From contig NZ_PIPP01000007.1 of NCBI RefSeq assembly GCF_003987345.1, positions 62,001 through 126,000 of the forward strand: 64,000 nucleotides of DNA, in the 5' to 3' direction. A program made the position numbers and the translations under genes. The stretch's first letter is position 1. Each line of letters starts with the position of its first letter. The notes beneath the pieces were generated by a model. It was not told where the DNA came from, did not search any database, and was given only the letters and a program-made list of their open reading frames with translations. Shown here piece by piece: positions 56,672 to 64,000 of this stretch. Origin of the DNA: Aliidiomarina shirensis. Lineage in GTDB: Bacteria > Pseudomonadota > Gammaproteobacteria > Enterobacterales > Alteromonadaceae.

Positions 56672-58051
56672 ATGCATGCAACTGTTGCGGTAATCGGTGC
56701 CGGCCCCAGCGGCTTAACAGCAGCAAAGAATTGCTTAGAAGCAGGCTTGGCTGTTGAAGTATTCGAAAAAAATAATCAAGTGGGCGGCAATTGGGTATTT
56801 AATTCACGTACTGGCCATTCCAGCGTTTACGAAAACACCCATATTATTAGCTCTAAAGCATGGTCGGAATATGAAGATTTCCCCATGCCCGCTGAATACC
56901 CCGATTATCCGAATCACCGGCAGTTGCAAGCCTATTTTGAAAACTATGCTAAACATTTTGGCGTGTATGAAACTATTCGTTTTCAAACCACAGTAGAACA
57001 AGTAGAGCGCCAACAAGACGGCCAATTCTTAATCACTTGGAGTGATAACCAAGGCACTCAGCGCAGTAAACGCTTTACCCATGTAATGGTTGCAAACGGC
57101 CATCACTGGAACCCTAAACATCCAGAGCTACCCGGAGAATTTACCGGCCGCTATCTGCATTCTCATGATTTTAAGGGAGTAGATGATAGCTGGCGGGGCC
57201 AACGTGTATTAGTTATTGGTGCTGGGAATTCCGCATGTGATGTTGCCGTAGAATCAGCCCGCATTTCTGAAACGGTGCATCTAAGCATGCGCAGCCCACA
57301 ATGGTTTTTGCCGAAATTTATATTTGGTAAGCCTTCCGATGTGCTCGGAAGCCGCATGCCCCTGTGGGTTCCAAATCGAATACGGCAGTGGCTTCTCACG
57401 AAGCTGGTGAAGCTAATGCAGGGCAATTATAAAACGGCATATAATTTGCCCGAGCCGAAAACGTTATTGCTCAGCCATCACCCTACAGTGAATTCTGATT
57501 TACTTGATTTTATCCGCCACGGGCGTATCCACCCTCGTGCTGATATCACATCGGTGAACGAAAAAATGGTTGAATTCAGCGATGGTAAGAGTGGTATCTA
57601 CGATATCTTAGTCGCCTGCACTGGCTTTCGTATTAGCTTTCCTTTTTTCGCCAAGAGCTTTATCGATTTTGAGGATTCGGAAAAAGTACCGTTGTACTTA
57701 AAGATGATGCATGAGAAATACGATAATTTGTATTTCATAGGCTTGTTTCAACCTCTTGGCTGTATCTGGCCATTGGCCGATTACCAAGCGAAAATCGCTG
57801 TTCAGGAAATTATCGGGCGTTATCAACGGCCCAAAGATATGCAAGCGGCCATTCAATATGAAATTGAGCATCCCCACTTACCTTTCGAAAGTGGGAGCCG
57901 GCACTCAACTCAAGTGGATTACCATAAATTCCGCCGCGATTTAAAAGCCGCGTTAAAACAAGCAGGCATTGATATTGGCAATGCTCCGGGTGGAAAAGTG
58001 GGAGCATATAAAACCTTTACCCGAGTGCAGAACACACAAAAAACAGGGTAA
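56672..58051 (+). CDS. Flavin-containing monooxygenase (FMO/Baeyer-Villiger type)
   Basis: The 459-residue protein has an FAD motif [15 protein letters not shown] (residues 5-19) and an NADPH motif VLVIGAGNSACDVAVE (about 179-193). The FMO signature, F-x-G-x-x-x-H-S-x-x-x-F/Y type, is FTGRYLHSHDF. It therefore oxygenates nucleophilic N or S groups, or acts as a Baeyer-Villiger enzyme, using NADPH and O2; the substrate is unknown. It follows the YjdM gene by three bases. Two hairpins without a strong T-run lie after its stop. Confidence 0.92.
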   Translation: MHATVAVIGAGPSGLTAAKNCLEAGLAVEVFEKNNQVGGNWVFNSRTGHSSVYENTHIISSKAWSEYEDFPMPAEYPDYPNHRQLQAYFENYAKHFGVYETIRFQTTVEQVERQQDGQFLITWSDNQGTQRSKRFTHVMVANGHHWNPKHPELPGEFTGRYLHSHDFKGVDDSWRGQRVLVIGAGNSACDVAVESARISETVHLSMRSPQWFLPKFIFGKPSDVLGSRMPLWVPNRIRQWLLTKLVKLMQGNYKTAYNLPEPKTLLLSHHPTVNSDLLDFIRHGRIHPRADITSVNEKMVEFSDGKSGIYDILVACTGFRISFPFFAKSFIDFEDSEKVPLYLKMMHEKYDNLYFIGLFQPLGCIWPLADYQAKIAVQEIIGRYQRPKDMQAAIQYEIEHPHLPFESGSRHSTQVDYHKFRRDLKAALKQAGIDIGNAPGGKVGAYKTFTRVQNTQKTG

Positions 58052-58059
58052 AAAAAAGA

Positions 58060-58123
58060 GCCAACAGATAAACTGTTGGCCCAAGCTCGTTGCTAGCGAA
58101 CAGCAGGCCGGCAAACCTGCTGT
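58060..58123. repeat. Two tandem hairpins downstream of the monooxygenase gene
   Basis: Hairpin 1 is GCCAACAG/CTGTTGGC (58060-58067 with 58073-58080) with a 5-base loop. Hairpin 2 is ACAGCAGG/CCTGCTGT (58100-58107 with 58116-58123) with an 8-base loop. Neither is followed by a T-run; an A-run precedes the first, so it could act as a terminator for minus-strand transcripts or as an mRNA 3' end. Confidence 0.55.
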
Positions 58124-58191
58124 CAGGAATATAAACGCAGCCTGATAAAAATAAGATCACAAATTTTCATCATTTAAATTGAGAGCCAGAC

Positions 58192-58659
58192 ATGGAATCA
58201 AATTATCTACTCGCGCTATATACTAAAACCTTACGCCTGCCATTTGGCCGCCAGATATTTTCGCGTATGTTTGCCAGTAAGGCTCCCTACTTTAAAACCA
58301 TTAAACCGTTAATTACGGAACTACGCCCCAATTACTGTGAACTTACCTTTAAGAAGCGCAAGGCGGTAGCCAATCATATCGGTACCGTGCATGCCATTGC
58401 CTTGTGTAATGGTTTAGAAATGGCGATGGGCGCCGTAGCGGAAGCTTCTATTCCAAAGAACTTGCGCTGGATCCCAAAAGGCATGCAGGTTGAATACACG
58501 GCCAAAGCCGATTCCGATATTAAAATTACCGCTGAAATACCAGCCGATGCGTGGCAGGTAGGTGATATTCAAGTTGCCGTAAATGGTTTTCGCGCAGATG
58601 GAACCAAAGTAATTACCGGACACATTACCATATACGTTTCAGCCAAACCGAAACGATAA
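58192..58659 (+). CDS. DUF4442 hotdog-fold protein (putative thioesterase-like)
   Basis: The 155-residue protein has the DUF4442 pattern. An N-terminal helix (LPFGRQIFSRMFASKAPYF) comes first, then strands with LRPNYCELTFKKRKAVANHIGTVHAIALCNGLEMAMG, where the NHIGTVHA stretch is the hotdog central helix entry. Paralogues bind or hydrolyse acyl-CoA, so a thioesterase role is inferred but not shown. It stands between the monooxygenase gene and the NSS transporter gene with its own upstream region; AGAG lies a few bases before the ATG. Confidence 0.88.
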   Translation: MESNYLLALYTKTLRLPFGRQIFSRMFASKAPYFKTIKPLITELRPNYCELTFKKRKAVANHIGTVHAIALCNGLEMAMGAVAEASIPKNLRWIPKGMQVEYTAKADSDIKITAEIPADAWQVGDIQVAVNGFRADGTKVITGHITIYVSAKPKR

Positions 58660-58811
58660 TTAGAACTATGCGATAGCTATGTATTTAGCGTTTTACCGCA
58701 TTTGCTGCTCCAACCAGCGCCATGGGCTTATGTTGGTGTTTGCCGAATGAGGGTAAAACCTGCTATAACGCCTAGCTATTAATAAAACTATAACAAAAAT
58801 AGGATTTAATT

Positions 58812-60230
58812 ATGGATACGCCTCGCGAACATTTTAGTTCCCGCCTTGGCTTCATTCTTGCCGCCGCAGGTTCCGCTGTGGGCATCGGCAACATGGTTGG
58901 TTTTCCTGTTGCTGCTACCAAAAACGGTGGTGGTGCCTTTTTAATTATTTACGCCATTTTCGTGGTTTTTATCTGCTTACCCATAATGCTTGCGGAAATG
59001 GGATTAGGCCGAAAAACTCAAGCTGACCCACATGGTGCTTACATATCCCTTGCCGGTAGCAAGAGCCCTTGGCGGTTTGCTGGTTGGTTAGCCGTAATTA
59101 CGCCATTTATGATCGGTGTTTTTTACATGGTTATCACCGTTTGGATACTGGGTTATTTGGTGCAAACGTTATTTGGTAACCTCGATGTGATTGCCAATCC
59201 CGAATATTTCGGCGTGTTTATCAATAACTGGATGGTGTTCCTGTATCTTGCCATTGTTGCCGCTATTGTCTACTTCGTATTGGTGAGCGGCGTTCGCGAT
59301 GGTATCGAAAAGGCGGCGCGCATTATGATGCCTGCGCTTTTCGTAATGTTGTTAGTGCTGGTAGCTTTTGTACTCACGCTGGATAACGCATTTGCCGGTG
59401 TGCAGTTTTATTTAATACCCGATTTTAGCAAAATTGATGGCGGCGTAATTAGTGGCGCGCTTTCGCAAGCGTTTTTCTCGTTGTCGTTAGGTATGGGTAT
59501 CTTAATCACTTACGGTTCTTATTTACGTCAGCGTGATGATGTTGTTGGTGCCGGAAAAATGGTGTTATTAACCGATACAGCCGTAGCCTTCACCGCTGGT
59601 TTAATGGTGTTGCCGGCCATTTTCGCGATTAATCCAAACACGAATCCGGCAGAATTAAGTGAATCTTCGGTAGCCATGATTTTTACTTTCTTGCCGCAGA
59701 TATTCCTCGCCCTCTCAGCTAATATTGGTTACATCGGCGCAAGTATTGTTGCGGTTATATTCTTCTTATTAGTATTTGTAGCCGCAATCACATCATTGGT
59801 ATCTATCATTGAAGTGCCTACCGCTACTATCGTGCGCAAATACTCATTCTCGCGCGCAAAGGCGTTGATGGTGCTTGCAGCAACCATGGGTATCTTAACG
59901 CTCATCGCAACCGCTTCATTTGGCATGGTGGACTTCTTCACTAATTTCGTAAGTTACGGTGGCGGTTCGCGTTCGGTATTCGATGTTATCTATGACGTGT
60001 TCTACGATACGGTACTGCCGCTGAATGGCTTACTGATATGCTTATTCGTGATTTGGCACTGGCGTTCGAAGAACCTCAATGACGAGCTTGCTATCGGTGC
60101 TTCTGGCTATAAAAATGGGATTTTTCAAAAATATGTGAGCTTTTCGCTAACAACCTTTATCCCTATCATCCTAGCTGTCGTGTTTATCAATACGGTGCTG
60201 GATATATTCTTTGGCATGCCTCTTTTTTAA
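58812..60230 (+). CDS. Sodium-dependent transporter, NSS (SNF) family
   Basis: The 472-residue inner-membrane protein has eleven to twelve hydrophobic helices. The NSS signature lies in helix 1: LGFILAAAGSAVGIGNMVGFPVAATKNGGGAF in part, holding the unwound Na+ and substrate site. LAEMGLGR follows at the end of helix 2. The family imports amino acids or related compounds with Na+ (LeuT, MhsT, TnaT). The exact substrate is not predictable. It stands alone, with a strong terminator after it. It fits a peptide- and amino-acid-using lifestyle shown by the nearby peptidase genes. Confidence 0.92.
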   Translation: MDTPREHFSSRLGFILAAAGSAVGIGNMVGFPVAATKNGGGAFLIIYAIFVVFICLPIMLAEMGLGRKTQADPHGAYISLAGSKSPWRFAGWLAVITPFMIGVFYMVITVWILGYLVQTLFGNLDVIANPEYFGVFINNWMVFLYLAIVAAIVYFVLVSGVRDGIEKAARIMMPALFVMLLVLVAFVLTLDNAFAGVQFYLIPDFSKIDGGVISGALSQAFFSLSLGMGILITYGSYLRQRDDVVGAGKMVLLTDTAVAFTAGLMVLPAIFAINPNTNPAELSESSVAMIFTFLPQIFLALSANIGYIGASIVAVIFFLLVFVAAITSLVSIIEVPTATIVRKYSFSRAKALMVLAATMGILTLIATASFGMVDFFTNFVSYGGGSRSVFDVIYDVFYDTVLPLNGLLICLFVIWHWRSKNLNDELAIGASGYKNGIFQKYVSFSLTTFIPIILAVVFINTVLDIFFGMPLF

Positions 60231-60260
60231 TTGCGGGGCAACGTTATAAACCCTTTTAGA

Positions 60261-60288
60261 AATCCCGGCAATGCCGGGATTTTTTTTC
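60261..60288 (+). terminator. Intrinsic terminator of the NSS transporter gene
   Basis: A perfect 9-bp stem AATCCCGGC/GCCGGGATT (60261-60269 with 60273-60281) with a 3-base loop is followed by seven more T residues. It separates the transporter gene from tmcA. Confidence 0.94.
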
Positions 60289-60323
60289 AGCGCGGGCATA
60301 AAGTTCAAGATATACTGAAACCT

Positions 60324-62258
60324 ATGAATGCTATATCGCAAACCAACGTAAAACACCGACAAATAATACTTATTGAAGCGGACACGCCATTTCCGAATAT
60401 GGCAGTGCCGGTACTAACGTTAACAGCCGATAAGGTAAACCAATATCGGCAATATTTAGGTACCGAACATTCATGTGTTTTCTTCGATGCCAGCATGCAA
60501 TTTCACGCCGATGCGTTACTAGCAGTGAGCGGCACAATAGCAGGTGGTGGTTGTCTGGTTCTGAAGCTTCCAAATCAGCTCACACCAAGTTTGCAGCGCT
60601 TAGTACAATCCTTACAAAGTGCAGGGATTAATACCGAATTTACCAAAGCGGCTGCGCTCAATAACTACCTTGCAATTTATGCTCGTGAGGCTGATAACCT
60701 TGCCGAATATGCCACTAGTAGCCAATCATTCACGGCAACTGCTGAGCAGGCCAATGCCCTTAAAAAATTAGAACATTTTGATGCTGGAGCGGTTGTTCTG
60801 AATGCTCCGCGGGGCCGCGGTAAATCGAGCTTGCTTGGTATGTGGATACATGCGGCATATTCGAAGTATAAGTTTACCCTCTGCGCACCTTCGAAACGGC
60901 AAGCGAAACAAATATTCGCAACTACTGGTGCAGAACACTTTGCGTTCATAGCGCCCGATCAATTATCTAGCTATCAGCAGGGCGAACATGAATGGCTACT
61001 AATTGACGAGGCTGCTTCGATTCCTAGCCACCTGCTAACCGATTTAGCCATACGTTGCCAGCGGCTTGCTATCGCAACCACCACCGAAGGATACGAAAGT
61101 GCGGGTAGAGGTTTCGCATTACGGTTTCAACAACAATTACCGCAATATTTTGCAAATATTCTCACCTTAGAATTATACCACCCCGTTCGCTGGGGCCTTG
61201 GTGACCCACTCGAAACCGCACTAAACCAATGCTTCTGCGTTTATGCGGCGGAATCGAACGTAGCCCTTAGCGGACAGCCCACGTATCAACATGTACATGC
61301 CTCTGAACTCGTGCCTGAAGCGCTGGAACAAGCATTCACGCTGTTAACGTCAGCGCATTATCAAACTAGCCCGAACGATTTGCGTTTGTTGCTTGACGAC
61401 CCAAAACAACATCTATTTTTACAATGGCACGAGAATACCCTTACTGGCGTTTGCTGGGTTGCTAGCGAGGGGCCAATAACCGAAACGTTAATCGCTCCTA
61501 TCTACCAAGGTAAGCGCCGACCACCAGGGCAGTTGCTGCCGCAGAGTATGTGTTTCCATTTGCGTAGCAAAGACGCTGCAAGGCTATCCATGCAGCGCAT
61601 TGTTAGAATTGCGATCGTACCAGCGGTGCAAAAGCATGGCGCCGGAACTGCGCTTTTACAGCATGTTCTAAGTACGTTAAACGCGAATGCTGATCTTATT
61701 GGCACAAGCTTTGGCGTAAGTGAACACTTACATCATTTTTGGGTTAGCAATGGATTTGTGCCGCTTCGTATCGGTCAGCATATCGATGCGGCTTCGGGAA
61801 TGTACTCAGCGTTATATGCCCATGTTTATGCAAACGAACACTCACCGGCTGCATCAGCCGATTCTGATAATTCACGAAAATTAGTAAGCGATTTATTTAA
61901 CCGCTTTTGCACTTATTTTCCTTACCAATATCTAAAATTAAGCCATGCGCAACAACTGCAATGGCTGAATGCTTGGGTAACTAAACAGCAACGCGAAGAG
62001 CCTCAGAAATCGCAAATACTGCATACCTATCTGGCTGATTTCGCCGCAGGACATATTCCATTTGAACTGCTGCAGCCTATTCTTGCAGAGGCAGCCTTTA
62101 ATACAGAGTTAGAATACGGTTTACTCACGCACTGCGCAGTTAATGCTTCAAGTTTAGCGGATAACGCGATCGAGGCGGGCTTTCATGGTAAAGCCGACTT
62201 ATTAACCCACTTGCGCGCATTGGCAATGGAAGCGTTGAACTCAAACACGCAAACATAA
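60324..62258 (+). CDS. tmcA: tRNA(Met) cytidine acetyltransferase TmcA
   Basis: TmcA makes N4-acetylcytidine at the wobble position of elongator tRNA-Met using acetyl-CoA and ATP or GTP. From the ATG at 60324 it has 644 residues (E. coli 671). An in-frame extension to 60231 would read through the transporter terminator, so it is rejected. Domains are an N-terminal DUF1726-like part, a RecA-like helicase domain with Walker A APRGRGKSSLLG (about residues 161-172) and LLIDEAASIP, a GNAT domain with VPAVQKHGAGTALLQHVL, and a C-terminal tRNA-binding domain. TATACT at 60309-60314 could be a -10 box. Confidence 0.93.
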   Translation: MNAISQTNVKHRQIILIEADTPFPNMAVPVLTLTADKVNQYRQYLGTEHSCVFFDASMQFHADALLAVSGTIAGGGCLVLKLPNQLTPSLQRLVQSLQSAGINTEFTKAAALNNYLAIYAREADNLAEYATSSQSFTATAEQANALKKLEHFDAGAVVLNAPRGRGKSSLLGMWIHAAYSKYKFTLCAPSKRQAKQIFATTGAEHFAFIAPDQLSSYQQGEHEWLLIDEAASIPSHLLTDLAIRCQRLAIATTTEGYESAGRGFALRFQQQLPQYFANILTLELYHPVRWGLGDPLETALNQCFCVYAAESNVALSGQPTYQHVHASELVPEALEQAFTLLTSAHYQTSPNDLRLLLDDPKQHLFLQWHENTLTGVCWVASEGPITETLIAPIYQGKRRPPGQLLPQSMCFHLRSKDAARLSMQRIVRIAIVPAVQKHGAGTALLQHVLSTLNANADLIGTSFGVSEHLHHFWVSNGFVPLRIGQHIDAASGMYSALYAHVYANEHSPAASADSDNSRKLVSDLFNRFCTYFPYQYLKLSHAQQLQWLNAWVTKQQREEPQKSQILHTYLADFAAGHIPFELLQPILAEAAFNTELEYGLLTHCAVNASSLADNAIEAGFHGKADLLTHLRALAMEALNSNTQT

Positions 62259-62421
62259 AACGTACGTTGACGATTTTTAAGTTGAGGTACCCGCCCTGCG
62301 TAATCGCCCTAATTTAACTATTTCACTGAATTTTTACTAAATTGAGGTATGCTTAAACACAAATTGATTGCTACAACACTTACAATAATTATTAACCCAG
62401 AATCGTTAAAAGAGGTTATTT

Positions 62422-64000
62422 ATGTCGCTCCGTCATTTTAAATATCTTACCGCAGCAAGTATTTTAGTACTTGCTGGTTGCAGCAGCCCCTCCCCTATCT
62501 CTGAACCTGAGGAACGTATGGCGTATCCTGAATCTGCACAAGGCTCGCAAGTGGATACCTACCATGGTGTGCAAGTAGCCGACCCATACCGTTGGCTAGA
62601 AGACATGGATAGCCCAGAAGTAAAAGCTTGGGTTGCGGCACAAAACAGCTTAACACTCCCACATTTGGCGGATCTTTCAAGCCGCGAAATGCTAAAAGAG
62701 CGTTTAACCACTTTGTGGAACTATGAGCGTTTGAGCACACCGTTCCGGATAGCTGATCATTATTTCTATTACCGCAACGATGGTTTACAAAATCAATCTG
62801 TACTCTATGTTACCGATAGCCTTTCTAACCCAGCTCGGGTACTTATCGATCCAAATAACTTTAGCACTGACGGCACGGTATCGCTTTCACGCACCTACAT
62901 CAGCCCAGAGGCCAATTATATTGTGTACGGTGTTTCTGATGGCGGTTCTGATTGGGTTGAATTTCGAGTTCGTGATGTGCGCACCGGCGAATCACTAGAC
63001 GATCATATTACTGGCACCAAATTTACCAACGTAAGCTGGTTACCCGATGAATCGGCGTTTTACTATAGCCGTTACCCTGAAGGGGAAGATGGCCAGGCGG
63101 ATGATCAACAAACGGTGCAAATCTTTAAACATACGCTTGGCCAAGAGCAAAGTGCCGATGAACTTGTTTACAAAATTGATCACGAACGCCCGATTAATCC
63201 ATACCCGCAAGTAGCCAGCAACGGCCGCTACTTGCTTGCTAACCTTTCGGAAGGGTTTCGTGCCAATGGCATACACGTATTAAGCTTGATGGACGATAAC
63301 GCTGAGTGGCAGCCTTTGTTTGATGAATGGGATGCGCGCTACAGCTTAATCGAAGCTGATGGCAATATGTTTTATTTCTACACCACCAATAATGCACCGA
63401 ATGGCCGGGTTATTGGCGTAGATATCAATCGCCCACAACCAGAGCATTGGGAAGAAATTATTGCTGAAAAAACTGAAACCCTCGATAGCGTGAGTTACGT
63501 GGGTGGCCAGTTTTTTGCTAGCTATCTGAAAGATGCGCAATCGGTTGTAGAAATCTATTCAGCACACGGAAAGCATATTAAACAATTAGAATTGCCAGAG
63601 ATTGGCTCGGTTTCTGGGTTTACTGGTGATTCCGATCACCTAGAAACGTTCTTCCGTTTAACTAGCTTCACGCAACCGGGCGCTGTATATCACTACGATA
63701 TCGCAAACGATGAAATTAAACTGCACCAACAAACACGAGTGAACGCTGATCTAGAAAGCTACATTACGGAGCAGGTATTTTACCAAAGCAAAGATGGTAC
63801 CGAAGTACCTATGTTTATCGTGCGCCACAAAGGTTCAGTGTTAGATGGTGAAAACCCAGTACTGCTATATGGCTATGGTGGCTTTAACGTATCGCTTACC
63901 CCTGGTTTCAGCGTTGGCCGCATGGTATGGCTCGAGCAAGGTGGCATTCTTGCGGTGCCGAACCTGCGTGGTGGTGGCGAGTACGGCGATGCCTGGCACC
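62422..64000 (+). CDS. Prolyl oligopeptidase family lipoprotein (S9A), 3' end outside window
   Basis: The 526 visible residues begin MSLRHFKYLT with a signal peptide and lipobox LAGC (C20), indicating an envelope lipoprotein. The propeller domain of S9A prolyl oligopeptidase follows (VQVADPYRWLEDMDSPEVKAW; YNLR-type strands; ISPEANYIVYGVSDGGSDW; WLPDESAFYYSRYPEGE). The start of the alpha/beta-hydrolase domain follows it (VPMFIVRHKG, LLYGYGGFN, NLRGGGEYGDAWH). The catalytic Ser, Asp and His lie beyond base 64000. AGAGG lies seven bases before the ATG. It cleaves proline-containing peptides, linking with PutA and the proline genes. Confidence 0.94.
   Translation, partial: MSLRHFKYLTAASILVLAGCSSPSPISEPEERMAYPESAQGSQVDTYHGVQVADPYRWLEDMDSPEVKAWVAAQNSLTLPHLADLSSREMLKERLTTLWNYERLSTPFRIADHYFYYRNDGLQNQSVLYVTDSLSNPARVLIDPNNFSTDGTVSLSRTYISPEANYIVYGVSDGGSDWVEFRVRDVRTGESLDDHITGTKFTNVSWLPDESAFYYSRYPEGEDGQADDQQTVQIFKHTLGQEQSADELVYKIDHERPINPYPQVASNGRYLLANLSEGFRANGIHVLSLMDDNAEWQPLFDEWDARYSLIEADGNMFYFYTTNNAPNGRVIGVDINRPQPEHWEEIIAEKTETLDSVSYVGGQFFASYLKDAQSVVEIYSAHGKHIKQLELPEIGSVSGFTGDSDHLETFFRLTSFTQPGAVYHYDIANDEIKLHQQTRVNADLESYITEQVFYQSKDGTEVPMFIVRHKGSVLDGENPVLLYGYGGFNVSLTPGFSVGRMVWLEQGGILAVPNLRGGGEYGDAWH

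Noticed and set aside
60231-60323. An N-terminal extension of TmcA
   Set aside because: It would begin at the transporter stop and read through a perfect intrinsic terminator. The extra residues are not TmcA-like.

Overview
The window is chromosomal DNA of a gammaproteobacterium, most likely an Alteromonadales member near Idiomarina and its relatives. This placement is an inference. It rests on a moderate G+C impression, on gene orders shared with Vibrio, Shewanella and Alteromonadales (folB-folK, plsY, tsaD; pilT divergent from yggS-proC-yggT-DUF4426; rdgB-hemW; trmB; mutY-yggX) and on the gene content (PutA, FadE/FadH-type oxidation, many secreted peptidases, a Na+-coupled amino acid transporter). 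I see no prophage, insertion sequence, CRISPR array or integrase. Genes are densely packed on both strands.

Region by region. 1-8.4 kb: the 3' end of putA with its terminator, a 55-residue membrane protein that is easy to miss (717-884), rlmD, a secreted trypsin-like protease coupled to a YaiI-family gene, a MASE1-GGDEF protein with a degenerate GGDEF motif, and a large acyl-CoA dehydrogenase with a possible PsrA operator. 8.4-16.5 kb: a fused GspA-GspB ATPase, cca, folK, folB, plsY, tsaD and pilT. 15.8-27.1 kb: a conserved housekeeping run of yggS-proC-yggT-DUF4426, nhaP2, rdgB-hemW, trmB, mutY-yggX and proB-proA. 27.1-31.3 kb: tRNA-Phe with a clear promoter, then small accessory genes, including secreted versions of the usually cytoplasmic YCII and VOC families, a beta-barrel, an ICMT-like methyltransferase, another VOC protein and a GDSL hydrolase. 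31.4-38.5 kb: an operator-like palindrome, a two-gene operon of an FAD-dependent dehydrogenase and a thiamine-diphosphate enzyme, a WYL regulator with an inverted repeat upstream, a LysR regulator, and a cytochrome b561-YceI pair.

38.5-49.4 kb: a GNAT gene carrying a terminator-like structure inside its first 31 codons, dgt, a DUF305-LVIVD fusion protein, rsuA, an iron-sulfur cryptochrome/photolyase, a lipocalin, glutamate dehydrogenase and fadH. 49.6-64 kb: a membrane protein coupled to a periplasmic PQQ-type sugar dehydrogenase, two small beta-barrel proteins, an M3 lipoprotein peptidase, a Bcr/CflA efflux pump, a YjdM zinc-ribbon protein, a flavin monooxygenase, a hotdog DUF4442 protein, an NSS transporter, tmcA, and the first five sixths or so of a lipoprotein prolyl oligopeptidase cut by the window edge.

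How the genes fit together. Several support amino-acid and peptide use: PutA and ProB/ProA/ProC for proline breakdown and synthesis, glutamate dehydrogenase, the M3 and S9 peptidases, and the NSS transporter. FadE-type dehydrogenase and FadH serve fatty-acid oxidation. RlmD, RsuA, TrmB, TmcA, TsaD and CCA act on rRNA or tRNA. MutY, RdgB, Dgt and the photolyase guard DNA and the nucleotide pool. No complete new defence or mobile system is visible. The least explained items are the FAD/TPP operon, the secreted YCII/VOC cluster, the intragenic terminator and the degenerate GGDEF protein.
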